Assembly: GCA_022071955.1 (NCBI GenBank)
Contig: JAJVIM010000012.1
Span: 316,029 to 380,028 of the forward strand
Direction: 5' to 3'
Source: Anaerolineae bacterium
Lineage (GTDB): Bacteria; Chloroflexota; Anaerolineae; 4572-78; J111
Length of the DNA: 64,000 bases
Shown: positions 51,855 through 60,900 of the stretch, one piece after another
How positions within the stretch are numbered: the stretch's first letter is position 1
Layout: every line of letters starts with the position of its first letter
Notes under the pieces: generated by a model
Told to the model about the DNA's origin: nothing
What the model saw: the letters and a program-made list of their open reading frames with translations, nothing else
Database searches by the model: none
Program-made: the position numbers and the translations under genes

Positions 51855-54540
51855 TCTTTACCACTTACTGCTGGTGTGGCTGTTAGCTGCACCAGCAGTT
51901 TTGCCTTTGGCCCACCCCACCCTCACCCACAGCGCCGATGGCCTGCTGCATTTGTACCGGGTAATGGCCCTGGCCCAGGCGATGGCGCAGGGCCACCTGC
52001 TGCCGCGCTGGCTGCCGGATTTGGCTTACGGCTATGGCTTTCCGCTGTTTGTTTTTTACGCCCCGCTGTCGTACAGCATCACCGCGCTGTTAAATTTTAT
52101 CGCCGGCCTCACCGCCGCGGCGGCCTTTAACCTGTCGCTGGGGCTGGCCACGCTGCTTGCTGCCAGCGGGCTGTACCTGTTTACCAAAGCGCTGTTTGGG
52201 CCGAAAGCCGGTATCCTGGCCGCTGTCGCCTACGTTTACGCCCCGTTTCAACTCTACAACACCCTGTTTCGGGGCAGCCTGCCCGCTGCCTGGGCGATGG
52301 CTCTGTTTCCCTTTGTTTTTTGGAGCTTCACCCGCCTGCTGCAATCGCCCAACCGGCGCGACACGGCGCTGGCGGCAATAACACTCGGGGCGGCGCTGCT
52401 CACCCACAATACCCTGAGCCTGCTGTTTGTGCCGCTGCTGGCCCTTTATCTGCCGCTGTATTGGTGGCAAACCGGGCGCAGCCTCCGCTCCGGGGCGCTG
52501 GCGCTGGCCGCGCTGGCGCTGGGAGCCGGGCTGGCGGCCTTTTTTCTGCTGCCGGCGCTGGTTGAAAAACAGTTTGCCCAGGTTGAACGGGTCATCATTT
52601 CCCCGGATTTTGATTTCCGCTTCAACTTTGTGTCGCTGGCGCAGTTATTCTCGCTGCCGGCCCCGGCCAACACCGGCCTGCTCAACCCGCCCGCGCCGTT
52701 AACGCTGGGGCTGGCGCAGTTTGCCCTGGCGCTGGTCGGGCTGGTTGCCGGGGCGATGGCTTTGTATAAAAAACGATTACCGGCCGCTGCCGCGCTCACC
52801 GCCGTGCTGTTTGGCGGGCTGGTGCTGGCCGGCGCAATTTCGATGATGTTGCCTGCCTCGCAGCCGGTGTGGGAGCGCCTGCCGCTGCTGGCCTTTATTC
52901 AATTTCCACATCGACTGTTGGGGCCGGCGGCGCTGGCCATCGCCCTGTTGGGGGGGCTGGCCGTGGCCGCCGCGCCGGGTCGCGCCGGTTTCTGGCTGAC
53001 GCTGGCCGGGGCTGGCCTCATCGTTATGGCTGCCGCGCCGCTGCTCTACCCGCGCTATCGCACCGATTTGCCACCCGCACCTTCAACCCCGGATATGTTC
53101 GCCTACGAGCACCGCACCGGCGCTATCGGCACTACCTCGTTTGGCGAGTACCTGCCCAGTTGGGTGGCGCAAACCCCGCCCGACTCGCCGCTGGAAACGC
53201 AGTACGGCCAGGGCCGGGCCATCGATCGGCTGGCCCGCGACTATTTACCCGTCGGGGCCGTGGTTCACGCCGTTACGCCCGGCTTCAACCGGCTCGATGC
53301 CGACATCTGGTCGCCTGTAGCTTTCCGGGCCGTGGTCAACGCCTTTTACTTTCCCGGCTGGCAGGCTCAAATCGACAGCCAGCCCGCCGCCGCGCATCCC
53401 TTCAGCGAGCGCGGCCTCATCGCCGTAGAAATGCCCGCCGGCCGCCACACCCTGCGGCTGGAATTTGCCGAAACGCCGTTGCGCCGCACCGCCAACTGGC
53501 TGTCGCTGGCGGCGCTGGCACTGCTGGCCGGATTGGCGCTCGCCGGCCCGGCCGCGCCCGCGGCCAAAACCAGTCCGGCGGGTGCGTTTGCGCCGGCGCA
53601 ACTGCTGGCGCTGGCGATGCTGGCAGTCCTGCTCATCGGGTTAAAATTGGCCTACCTTGACCGCTTTAGCAGCCCGTTCAAAATCCAGTTCGATGGCGTT
53701 AGCGTGGCCCAGGCCGGCGTGGCCCGGCAGGTCAATTTTGGCGACCAGATCAACCTGCTCGGCTACACGCTCGCCGCGCCGGCGGCCCGGCCCGGCGACA
53801 CTTTTCAATTGACGCTTTTCTGGCAGGCCCGGCAGCCGCTCGGCGTGGATTACAGCGCGCTGGCGCAGTTGGTTGACGACGCCGGCAATCTGTACGCCGG
53901 GCAGGACAACCTGCACCCCGGCGGCCTGCCCGGCAGCCAGTGGCAACCGTGGGGTTTTGTGCGAGATGAACACACCGTACCGCTGCCGCCCGGCACCCCT
54001 CCCGGCGATTACTGGCTGGTGACCGGCCTGTACAATCCGGCCAACTGGGCGCGGCTGCCGGTGCTGGCCGGCGGCGACCCCGGCCGGGCTGATGTCATCG
54101 CTGTGCCGGTAACGGTTGAACCGGCCCTGCGCCGGCCCACCCTGCCCGAGTTAGGTATCGCCTGGCCGGTGACGGCGGAGTTTGGCTCGCTGCGGCTGCT
54201 GGGGGCCACGCCGGAACGCGTCGTCATCGTTCCCAACGGTTTTGTGCGGATCGCTGTTTTTTGGGAGGCGATCAGCGCGCCGGTTGAAGATAGCCGGATC
54301 GCCCTGCAACTGGTTGATGCCGCCGGGCAGATGGTGCTGCAAAGCGAACAGCAGCCCTCGCACAACCGCTACCCCACCACTCGCTGGGCCGCCGGCGAAC
54401 GCGTCCGCGACAACCACGCCCTGTGGGTGCCCGCCGATTTTCCCCCCGGCGAGTACGCGGTGCGGGTTACGGTATTAACGCCCGCCGGCCAACCGGCCAA
54501 CCTGTGGGTGGAGTTGGGCACGCTGCCCTTGCCCAAATAG
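51841..54540 (+). CDS. Polytopic membrane protein, PTPS-related/YfhO-like, with C-terminal soluble domains
   Basis: 899 residues as read from ATG 51841. The first 400 residues hold roughly ten hydrophobic helices, with HSADGLLHLYRVMALAQAM near the N-terminus. This is the pattern of the 6-pyruvoyl-tetrahydropterin-synthase-related membrane domain, whose members look like polyprenyl-phosphate-dependent glycosyltransferases. A soluble segment (about 420-540), two more helices (about 550-605) and beta-rich domains (about 610-895; GDTFQLTLFWQA, RIAVFWEA) follow. It ends the glycoside-hydrolase group and probably builds or modifies an extracellular glycan; this is inference. No Shine-Dalgarno precedes this ATG, and translation may depend on the overlapping short ORF or on repeat copy number. 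Confidence 0.75.
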   Translation: MRRNNLYHLLLVWLLAAPAVLPLAHPTLTHSADGLLHLYRVMALAQAMAQGHLLPRWLPDLAYGYGFPLFVFYAPLSYSITALLNFIAGLTAAAAFNLSLGLATLLAASGLYLFTKALFGPKAGILAAVAYVYAPFQLYNTLFRGSLPAAWAMALFPFVFWSFTRLLQSPNRRDTALAAITLGAALLTHNTLSLLFVPLLALYLPLYWWQTGRSLRSGALALAALALGAGLAAFFLLPALVEKQFAQVERVIISPDFDFRFNFVSLAQLFSLPAPANTGLLNPPAPLTLGLAQFALALVGLVAGAMALYKKRLPAAAALTAVLFGGLVLAGAISMMLPASQPVWERLPLLAFIQFPHRLLGPAALAIALLGGLAVAAAPGRAGFWLTLAGAGLIVMAAAPLLYPRYRTDLPPAPSTPDMFAYEHRTGAIGTTSFGEYLPSWVAQTPPDSPLETQYGQGRAIDRLARDYLPVGAVVHAVTPGFNRLDADIWSPVAFRAVVNAFYFPGWQAQIDSQPAAAHPFSERGLIAVEMPAGRHTLRLEFAETPLRRTANWLSLAALALLAGLALAGPAAPAAKTSPAGAFAPAQLLALAMLAVLLIGLKLAYLDRFSSPFKIQFDGVSVAQAGVARQVNFGDQINLLGYTLAAPAARPGDTFQLTLFWQARQPLGVDYSALAQLVDDAGNLYAGQDNLHPGGLPGSQWQPWGFVRDEHTVPLPPGTPPGDYWLVTGLYNPANWARLPVLAGGDPGRADVIAVPVTVEPALRRPTLPELGIAWPVTAEFGSLRLLGATPERVVIVPNGFVRIAVFWEAISAPVEDSRIALQLVDAAGQMVLQSEQQPSHNRYPTTRWAAGERVRDNHALWVPADFPPGEYAVRVTVLTPAGQPANLWVELGTLPLPK

Positions 54541-54709
54541 TAAATCGGTTAAATACGCTGATAACGCGACCGGCCCGGCGTTTGGCGCTGAAATGGGGAT
54601 ATTTTGGCGAAAACCGGCCAAAGCCAGCGAATTTAAGGCCAATTATCTGTTTGTTTGTGACAAAAGCTGCAAATTAAGGGCGAAAATTTTTACTCCGCCC
54701 AATTCATAT

Positions 54710-54759
54710 TATAATTTCTAATTCAAGGGTGGCCCCCGCTGGGCCACTTATTTTATTTT
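54710..54759 (+). promoter_or_regulatory. -10 box and terminator-like leader hairpin of the SET gene
   Basis: A perfect TATAAT at 54710-54715 has a weak TTTTTA 17 bases upstream. The hairpin GTGGCCC / GGGCCAC (54729-54735 / 54741-54747) with a T-rich tail (TTATTTTATTTT) lies between it and the start at 54787. As in prfA, this could attenuate the gene. The rest of the 246-base gap shows nothing else. Confidence 0.5.
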
Positions 54760-54786
54760 GAGACAGCAGAAAGGGAACAAGATTAG

Positions 54787-55359
54787 ATGTACGCAACCCA
54801 AACAAATTATCTGTCACCCAAGCTGGAAGCCAGTACCAACCCCAACAAGGGTGGTTTTGGCGTATTTGCCCGCGAATTTATCACCGCGGGTGAACTGTTG
54901 GTAGTCTGGGGCGGCGAGGTTGTAACTGATGAACAACTGTACCAGTTGCCAGAACGCGCCCGGCAGCACAGTTTGCAGGTTGACGAAGGGCTGTACCTGG
55001 TGGCCACTCGGCTGCCGGAGCCGGCTGACTACGTTAACCATTCCTGTGAGCCAAACGCCGGACTGCGCGGACAGATAAGCCTGGTCGCTTTGCGAGACAT
55101 CTTGCCCGGTGAAGAGGTCTGTTTTGATTACGCCATGACCGACAGCAGCCCCTACGATGAATTTATTTGCGGCTGCGGCACCCCGTCATGCCGAACCCGC
55201 GTTACCGGCAACGATTGGCGGTTGCCGGAACTGTGGGAACGCTACAGCAACCACTTTTCAACATATTTGCTGCATCGCATTGAAAAACTCAAGGCCGGGT
55301 ATATTTCAATGCCGGCCTGGGTAACGGCTGTGTCGGAGTCAAACAACGGCCAGCACTAA
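54787..55359 (+). CDS. SET-domain protein, putative lysine methyltransferase
   Basis: A 190-residue protein consisting almost wholly of a SET domain. GGFGVFAREFITAGELLVVWGGEV is the N-terminal SAM-binding strand. NHSCEPNAG is the pseudoknot motif, GEEVCFDYAMTD carries the catalytic Tyr, and a post-SET-like CGCGTPSCR could bind zinc together with the NHSC cysteine. The remaining 45 residues are helical. SET proteins methylate lysines, in eukaryotes on histones; in bacteria targets are mostly unknown. All key residues are present, so activity is likely. The neighbours (a membrane protein and clpC) do not suggest a target. Bacterial SET genes are usually explained by horizontal transfer. Confidence 0.92.
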   Translation: MYATQTNYLSPKLEASTNPNKGGFGVFAREFITAGELLVVWGGEVVTDEQLYQLPERARQHSLQVDEGLYLVATRLPEPADYVNHSCEPNAGLRGQISLVALRDILPGEEVCFDYAMTDSSPYDEFICGCGTPSCRTRVTGNDWRLPELWERYSNHFSTYLLHRIEKLKAGYISMPAWVTAVSESNNGQH

Positions 55360-55372
55360 TCATTGGACCAAC

Positions 55373-55410
55373 AAAAAAACCGCAGAGAGGAAACTCCCTG
55401 CGGTTTTTTT
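55373..55410. terminator. Bidirectional terminator between SET and clpC
   Basis: The stem AAAAAAACCGCAG / CTGCGGTTTTTTT with a loop of about 12 bases, between convergent genes, with an A-run and a T-run on the two sides. Confidence 0.9.
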
Positions 55411-55428
55411 ACGGCTGTGGGTTGGCCG

Positions 55429-57921
55429 CTATTCCTCAACATTCACCGAAACATCGGCGGGGACTTCAACCACAAGCTGATCTCGTTTTACAAAAATCAA
55501 CCCTTCTTCTTCGTTGTAATCCACCACAATCACATCGTGGTCTTTAAATTCACCTTTGAGCAGCCGCACCGACAGCGGCGACTCGACCTGTTTTTGCAGG
55601 GTGCGGCGCAGCGGGCGCGCCCCAAACGCGGGGTCAAACCCCTGTTCGGCCAACCACACCCGGGCCGACTGAGTCAGTTCGATGGTGATACCGTGCTCGC
55701 CCAACCGGCCGGCAATCTCTGTCATCTGCAAATCGACAATGGCTGTGACCTGCTCTTTGGTGAGCGTGTGGAACACAATAATCTCGTCGATGCGGTTGAG
55801 AAATTCTGGCCGAAAGTGCTGGCGCAGCGAATCCTGAATATCGCCCTTGAGCTTCGTATCGTCAAACGTACCCTGGTCGCCGCGCTGCCTGAAGCCGAGC
55901 GTGCCGCCTTTGGGGCCAAAAGCGGTGCCAATGTTGCTGGTCATAATGATAACCGTGTTGGTAAAATCAACATTGCGGCCGTGGCCGTCGGTGAGCCGGC
56001 CATCTTCCAGAATTTGCAGCAGCGCATTCCAAACGTCCGGGTGAGCTTTTTCAATTTCATCAAACAGCACCACCTGATAGGGGCGACGGCGCACCGCTTC
56101 GGTCAGTTGGCCGCCTTCATCGTAGCCCACGTAGCCCGGCGGCGAACCGAACAGCCGGCTGGTGGTGTGTCCCTCGCGGTATTCGCTCATGTCTATGCGC
56201 AAGAGGGCGTCCTCGTCATCAAACAAAAACCAGGCCAGCGCCTTGGCCAGCTCGGTTTTGCCCACGCCGGAACTGCCCAAAAACAGAAAACTGCCGCTGG
56301 GCCGGCGCGGGTCTTTTAAGCCCGAGCGCGCCCGGCGGATGGCGTCGCTGATGGCGTTGATGGCCTCATCCTGGCCGATGATACGTTTGTGCAGGGCATC
56401 TTCCATGCGCAGCAGCTTTTCGGCCTCGGTTTCCAGCATATCGTGCAGCGGAATGCCGGTCCAGTTTGAGACCACCTCGGCAATGTCGCTCACTTTTACC
56501 ACTTCGTCCAGGTTTTTCTCCTGCCGCCAGGCCTCGTATTCGGCCTTAAATTCGTCATCCAGCCGCAGCCGTTCCACTTTTACCTGAGCGGCAAATTCCC
56601 AATCCTGATTTTGACCGGCCTCGTTTTCGTCCTGTTCCAGCTTGCGCAACTGCTTCTTTTTCTGTTTCAGCTCTTCCGGCATGGAATAGATGGCGATGCG
56701 CAATTTGCTGGCGGCTTCGTCAATCAGGTCGATGGCTTTATCCGGCAGGTGGCGGTCCGTAACGTAGCGGTGCGACAGCCGGGCCGCGGCCTTGAGCGAG
56801 TCATCGGTGTAGGCCACGTTGTGATGTTCCTCGTAACGGTGTTTGAGGCCGCGCAGCATTTCGATGGTCTGCTCAACGTTGGGTTCCTCCACAAACACCG
56901 GGGCAAAACGGCGTTCCAGCGCCGGGTCTTTTTCAATGTATTTGCGAAACTCGTCCAGCGTTGTTGCGCCGATGCAGCGCAGTTCGCCGCGGGCCAGCGC
57001 CGGTTTCATCATATTACCGGCGTCAACCGCGCCCTGAGCCGCGCCCGCCCCAACCACCGTGTGCAATTCGTCGATAAAGAGGATGATTTCACCCTGCGCC
57101 CGCTGAATCTCTTCCAGCGCGTTTTTGAGGCGCTCCTCAAATTCACCCCGAAACCGCGAACCGGCAATCATCGCCCCCAAATCAAGGCTGACCACGCGCC
57201 GGCCCATCAAAATTTCGGGTACATCGTCATCGGCTATTTTTTGGGCCAGCCCCTCAACGATGGCGGTTTTGCCCACACCGGCCTCGCCGATGAGCACCGG
57301 GTTGTTTTTGGTGCGCCGCGACAGCACCTGAATCAGCCGCAAAATCTCGGTGTCGCGGCCAATCACCGGGTCGAGTTTGCCCTCGTGGGCCATATCCGTC
57401 AGATCGCGGCTGTATTTTTCAAGCGTGCGGTAGCGGGTTTCGGCGTTGGGGGTGGTAACTTTTTGGCCGCCGCGAATCTGCTCAATCATGTCGATGACGC
57501 GGGGCTTGGTAATGCCCATTTCTTGCAGCACCCGCGCCGTGGGTGTGCCGCGTTCGCTGCAAACAGCCAAAAACAGGTGCTCGGTAGAGATGTACTCATC
57601 CTGCATACCTTTGGCTTCTTCCTGGGCGTTGTCGAGCACGCGTTTGAGCCGGGGGGTAATGTATACCTGGCCCACAGCCATATTGACCATCCCACCTACT
57701 TTGGGCGCTGCCGACAAAATCTGGTCGATGCGGTCCATCACCATTTCGGTGTCAATTTTTAACCGTTCCAGAATTTCCGGAATCAGCCCATTGGGTTGTT
57801 CCAGGAGCGCCAAAAAAAGATGCTCAGTATCGGCCTGGGAATGCTGGTAGCGCTGCAAAATTTCGTAGGCGCGCATGGCCGCATCCTGGGCGCGTTCTGT
57901 AAATTTATCAAATCGCATCAT
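55429..57921 (-). CDS. clpC: ATP-dependent Clp protease ATP-binding subunit, ClpC type
   Basis: An 830-residue class I Hsp100 unfoldase. The double Clp N domain (1-145; [17 protein letters not shown]) leads to AAA+ domain 1 with Walker [14 protein letters not shown] near residue 210. The middle domain is short (about 415-475), which points to ClpC rather than ClpB with its long coiled coil. AAA+ domain 2 has [13 protein letters not shown] near 550, and the C-terminal domain ends in an acidic tail. It unfolds damaged or tagged proteins for ClpP, which is not in the window. A 182-base MITE-like element occupies its upstream region from 28 bases before the start, so the promoter is either inside or beyond that element. 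Confidence 0.92.
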   Translation of the reverse strand: MMRFDKFTERAQDAAMRAYEILQRYQHSQADTEHLFLALLEQPNGLIPEILERLKIDTEMVMDRIDQILSAAPKVGGMVNMAVGQVYITPRLKRVLDNAQEEAKGMQDEYISTEHLFLAVCSERGTPTARVLQEMGITKPRVIDMIEQIRGGQKVTTPNAETRYRTLEKYSRDLTDMAHEGKLDPVIGRDTEILRLIQVLSRRTKNNPVLIGEAGVGKTAIVEGLAQKIADDDVPEILMGRRVVSLDLGAMIAGSRFRGEFEERLKNALEEIQRAQGEIILFIDELHTVVGAGAAQGAVDAGNMMKPALARGELRCIGATTLDEFRKYIEKDPALERRFAPVFVEEPNVEQTIEMLRGLKHRYEEHHNVAYTDDSLKAAARLSHRYVTDRHLPDKAIDLIDEAASKLRIAIYSMPEELKQKKKQLRKLEQDENEAGQNQDWEFAAQVKVERLRLDDEFKAEYEAWRQEKNLDEVVKVSDIAEVVSNWTGIPLHDMLETEAEKLLRMEDALHKRIIGQDEAINAISDAIRRARSGLKDPRRPSGSFLFLGSSGVGKTELAKALAWFLFDDEDALLRIDMSEYREGHTTSRLFGSPPGYVGYDEGGQLTEAVRRRPYQVVLFDEIEKAHPDVWNALLQILEDGRLTDGHGRNVDFTNTVIIMTSNIGTAFGPKGGTLGFRQRGDQGTFDDTKLKGDIQDSLRQHFRPEFLNRIDEIIVFHTLTKEQVTAIVDLQMTEIAGRLGEHGITIELTQSARVWLAEQGFDPAFGARPLRRTLQKQVESPLSVRLLKGEFKDHDVIVVDYNEEEGLIFVKRDQLVVEVPADVSVNVEE

Positions 57922-57948
57922 ATTGGGATTTACCTCAAATTTTGCTAA

Positions 57949-58130
57949 TAACCTGAGTTCGGGAATTCTCTAAAATGTCATTCTGAACGACCGAAGGGGG
58001 TGACACTTGCGCCTGCGCGCAGTGCAGGTGAGAATCTCTCTTTTTGGCTAATTTTGCCGGCAAAAGCGAAGATTCTTCGTCGCTACGCTCCTAAGAATGG
58101 CGGTTGTGATTAATTTCCGAACTCAGGTTA
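57949..58130. mobile_element. MITE-like element with 19-base terminal inverted repeats
   Basis: Left end TAACCTGAGTTCGGGAATT (57949-57967) and right end AATTTCCGAACTCAGGTTA (58112-58130) are inverted copies with one mismatch. The interior holds GTCATTCTGAACG and, in reverse, CATTCTTAGGAGCG-like words, a motif pair common in dispersed bacterial repeats. There is no coding capacity and no clear target duplication. It lies between pth and clpC; a possible clpC promoter (TTGACC at 58193-58198, TAATCT at 58170-58175 on the minus strand) sits just upstream of it. Confidence 0.75.
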
Positions 58131-58215
58131 ATACTCCATAGTGTCTGCTTACTGTACCAGTCTTTTACTAGATTATCATTAGAATTAGACGCGGTCAATA
58201 ACCATTTAGGCACTG

Positions 58216-58845
58216 CTACGGCGTTACATTGAATTTGTTCATGGCGATGTCGAGGCCATCGACCAGAATTGATTTGATGGCCTCAACCGCGCGTTCGTAG
58301 GTGCTGACCATCGCCGCCCATTCATCGGGCTTGAATTTTTGCAGAACGTAGGCTTCGGCGGGCATTTGGCCGGGCGGACGCCCGATACCCAACCGGATTC
58401 GAGGAAATTCCTGGGTGCCCAGATGCTGGATCAGGCTGCGCATACCGTTGTGGCCGCCGGGGCCGCCCTGTTTGCGGATTTTGAGAACAGCCGGCGGCAG
58501 GTCCAGATCATCAAAGGCCACCAGAATTCGTTCGGGGGGGATTTTGTAAAAGCGAGCCACCGGGCCAACGGCTTCGCCGCTGAGGTTCATGTACGTTTGC
58601 GGCTTAACCAGCGCCACCTTTACCCCGGCCAGCGCGCCACGGGCGATGGTTGCTTTGCTGCGGCTTTCGTCAAAATGAAAGCCGGGATTATCGCGGGCAA
58701 TGGTATCGAGCACGTGCCAGCCGGCGTTGTGCCGGGTATCAAGGTATTTGCTGCCGGGGTTGCCCAGCCCAACAATCAACCATTCAACCGGGCCGGATTG
58801 TTGAGCCGGGTTGGGGCGGCCAAACAGCGGAAAAGAGGGTGACAT
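58216..58845 (-). CDS. pth: Peptidyl-tRNA hydrolase
   Basis: A 209-residue enzyme that recycles peptidyl-tRNA released from stalled ribosomes. It has LIVGLGNPGSKYLDTRHNAGW with the catalytic His, KPQTYMNLSGEAV, DDLDLPPAVLKIRKQGGPGGHNG and GIGRPPGQ, all in Pth1 order. An extra 20 residues precede the domain (MSPSFPLFGRPNPAQQSGPVE); a later start could exist, but no better ribosome binding site is visible. It begins eight bases after the preceding surface-protein gene and so belongs to its operon. Confidence 0.94.
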   Translation of the reverse strand: MSPSFPLFGRPNPAQQSGPVEWLIVGLGNPGSKYLDTRHNAGWHVLDTIARDNPGFHFDESRSKATIARGALAGVKVALVKPQTYMNLSGEAVGPVARFYKIPPERILVAFDDLDLPPAVLKIRKQGGPGGHNGMRSLIQHLGTQEFPRIRLGIGRPPGQMPAEAYVLQKFKPDEWAAMVSTYERAVEAIKSILVDGLDIAMNKFNVTP

Positions 58846-58853
58846 CGCGCAGC

Positions 58854-59591
58854 TTATTTCCGGCGACGCCGTTCCATAAATCCCAGCGTCAGCCGGCGCA
58901 GCGCCGACAAAAAGGCAAACAGCAAAAAGAGCACCACCATCAACCCGCCGCCATATAGGCAGGCATCGCGCAACGGCGACATCGAAAAGCCGCTGACCGT
59001 GGGAATGATTGACTGCTCCTCTTCCGGATTTTGCAGCGGCGGCGAGGTGGGGATGGGCCGCGGGGTAGCGGTTTCAACAATGGGCAGTTCAATGACAATA
59101 GTTGGCGTGGGCGGCAGCGGTGTGGGCGTGGTTGTGGGCGGGCCGGCCGGCTGCTCCTCGACATCGGCCGGGGCGGGAGTAGGGGTATCGGTGGGCAGCG
59201 GCTGGGCATTGGCCACCACTACCTGCTGGGCAAACGCCTCGGAGTAGTTACCGTCGAGCCGCACCACGCGCAGCCGGATGGTGTAGCTGCCATCTGGCAC
59301 CAGCGTGGTATCCCAGTTTTCCAGCACGCCGTTAATCACCCGCTCCTCGTGAATAGCGCCAATAATCTGCCACTGGTCGCCGGGTATCGGTTCCGGCGAA
59401 AATTCCAAAATGTAAAACTGAAACGATGGATAATCGGCGCTGCCGGTAATTTGCACCGTGCCGCGCACCACAGCGTTGCTGGCCGGGCTGGAAATAACGG
59501 CCAGGTCTTCGCCCTGGGCCACAGCTAAACCACCCGACCCCATTAATAGAATAAGCAGCAAAGCAAAAAATGATATTCGTTTTGGTAGCAT
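58854..59591 (-). CDS. Secreted, C-terminally anchored surface protein
   Basis: A 245-residue protein starting at ATG 59591 (MLPKRISFFALLLILL), chosen because it opens a clean signal peptide and GTGAG precedes it. After the signal (cleavage near AVAQG) comes an Ig-like beta domain (about 28-125; SSPASNAVVRGTVQITGSADYPSFQFY). This resembles modules that describe attributes of cell-surface proteins. A Pro/Thr-rich stalk (about 130-185), a transmembrane helix (about 210-230) and a basic tail (RRLTLGFMERRRRK) follow. There is no LPxTG, so anchoring is by the helix. Function is unknown. It is co-transcribed with pth; an upstream TATAAT (59638-59643, minus strand) has only a weak -35. Confidence 0.8.
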   Translation of the reverse strand: MLPKRISFFALLLILLMGSGGLAVAQGEDLAVISSPASNAVVRGTVQITGSADYPSFQFYILEFSPEPIPGDQWQIIGAIHEERVINGVLENWDTTLVPDGSYTIRLRVVRLDGNYSEAFAQQVVVANAQPLPTDTPTPAPADVEEQPAGPPTTTPTPLPPTPTIVIELPIVETATPRPIPTSPPLQNPEEEQSIIPTVSGFSMSPLRDACLYGGGLMVVLFLLFAFLSALRRLTLGFMERRRRK

Positions 59592-59881
59592 AAGCTCACA
59601 CGTCAGATTATTTGAGGGATGAGTTCTCAGAATTTGTATTATACCGCAATCGCGGCGGGCCACCCAACTGCCAGGCAGCGCCAAACAAATGATTTAACCG
59701 ATGATGTCTTTCAAAGTTTTTCAACCTGTGCAATAGCCGCACAGGGTAGGGGGGTATTGGGGGGACACCCCCATGCCCCCGGCCCTTCGGGCGATACTTC
59801 GACCTTGTTGCACGGGTCGAAGTTTTTGAGTGTAACACGAGAAATAACTAATGACAAACTTCACAGGCACGGCGTTGGCCA
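59592..59881. other. Intergenic region with G/C-rich inverted repeats
   Basis: Between the surface-protein gene and the sortase. It holds an imperfect G-rich/C-rich inverted repeat at about 59750-59785 (GGGGGG against CACCCCCATGCCCCC), loosely similar to the palindrome at 41880. A terminator-like hairpin on the plus strand (ACTTCGACC / GGGTCGAAGT then TTTT, 59796-59826) also lies here. No gene is supported. Confidence 0.5.
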
Positions 59882-59911
59882 CAAAAAACAGCCACCCGCA
59901 AGGGTGGCCGG
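59882..59911 (-). terminator. Terminator of the sortase gene
   Basis: The stem GCCACCC-GCAA-GGGTGGC is followed on the minus strand by TGTTTTTTG, 24 bases after the sortase stop. Confidence 0.88.
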
Positions 59912-59934
59912 GGTACAACAGTGGCCGAAGGCTA

Positions 59935-60651
59935 TTAATTTTCAACCAGATGGCCGGTCACCACCAGCCGATTGGCGTAATGGTCGTTCTGCCAGTTACT
60001 GCACGTAATCAGCGTGATCTGGCCCGCAGTTGAGGGATACGTAACCTGAATATCTTCGGGGGCGACTACCTGCTGGTTATCGATGATGTACCGGTAGCGG
60101 CTGCCGCCATCGGCCAGCCAAACCTCATCGCCGGGGGCTAATTGGTTCAGCCGGGCAAACGGCCCCGCCGAACCATCAACCAGCGACACGTGGCCGGCCA
60201 GCACTACATTGCTGGCCGCACCGGGCGCGGCGGTGCCGGCCAGATGGCCAACTTCCTGGCGCAAATGGTCAACCTGCCAACTTTGGCCCACAATTGGGGC
60301 CGGAATTATCGGCGTATCCAGATTCAGCCGGGGGATAACCAGCCGTGTTTGGGCCGTATCTGGCGTGGCGGGGATAACACCGCCCGGAGCCGAAGCCGGG
60401 GCAAACGCCGAGTTTGCCGCCAGTGGAGCCGCTCCCGGCCCGGCCGGTGAACTGCCGGGAGCCCTGCTGCCGGCCGGCAGGGGGTCGGAAAAGGAGGGCA
60501 GGTTGGGCGCCAGCGCAATGCGAATGGGTTGGGAACTGTGCGCCGGGGAACCGGTGAGCAGCCACAAAGCGCCGCCGGCCAGCAGCAACAGCAGAAAACC
60601 GCCGGCCAACAACAGTAAAATTGGCGTCAAAATCATTAATTTTCGTTTCAC
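59935..60651 (-). CDS. Sortase family transpeptidase
   Basis: A 238-residue sortase. I prefer the GTG at 60651 (MKRKLMILTPILLLL) because GGAG lies nine bases before it; the TTG at 60666 would include that site. Domain order: N-terminal transmembrane anchor (about 6-30), Pro/Ala-rich spacer, then the sortase barrel. The barrel has catalytic His in VLAGHVSLVDG, catalytic Cys in TLITCSNW, and the final basic residue in HYANRLVVTGH. Sortases cut a C-terminal sorting signal and join the protein to the envelope. The short, soluble-barrel form resembles class D/E/F enzymes. No LPxTG-type substrate is seen in the window. It neighbours secreted proteins with YLPLI(L/F)R tails, but a link is unproven. 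Confidence 0.9.
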   Translation of the reverse strand: MKRKLMILTPILLLLAGGFLLLLLAGGALWLLTGSPAHSSQPIRIALAPNLPSFSDPLPAGSRAPGSSPAGPGAAPLAANSAFAPASAPGGVIPATPDTAQTRLVIPRLNLDTPIIPAPIVGQSWQVDHLRQEVGHLAGTAAPGAASNVVLAGHVSLVDGSAGPFARLNQLAPGDEVWLADGGSRYRYIIDNQQVVAPEDIQVTYPSTAGQITLITCSNWQNDHYANRLVVTGHLVEN

Positions 60652-60716
60652 GCTACTCGACTCCAATTATTGACAAACAATTGGCTCTATACTCAACAAA
60701 GTTTGAAACTTGCACT

Positions 60717-60868
60717 TTTTCCCCTCATCCCCCTGCCCATTCTCCCCAGTGGGGAGAATGGGAGAAAAGATTTTTGGTGTGGTTTTAGCCGGCGTAGCCG
60801 GCTAAAACCACACCAATTCAGTAATAGCCCCCTCCCCAAAATGGGGAGGGGGCTGGGGGAGGGGAATA
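60717..60868. repeat. Compound palindromic element, copy C
   Basis: Central 19-base perfect inverted repeat (60775-60793 / 60797-60815) with a GTA loop; tip AGCCGGC-GTA-GCCGGCT. It is flanked by CCATTCTCCCC/GGGGAGAATGG and CCCCCTCCCC/GGGGAGGGGG hairpins and C-rich/G-rich ends. It lies between the C25 peptidase and the sortase on the minus strand. Same design as copies A and B. Confidence 0.78.
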
Positions 60869-60900
60869 AAAAGTGAGAGTTTCATCTTGAATCTAGTATA

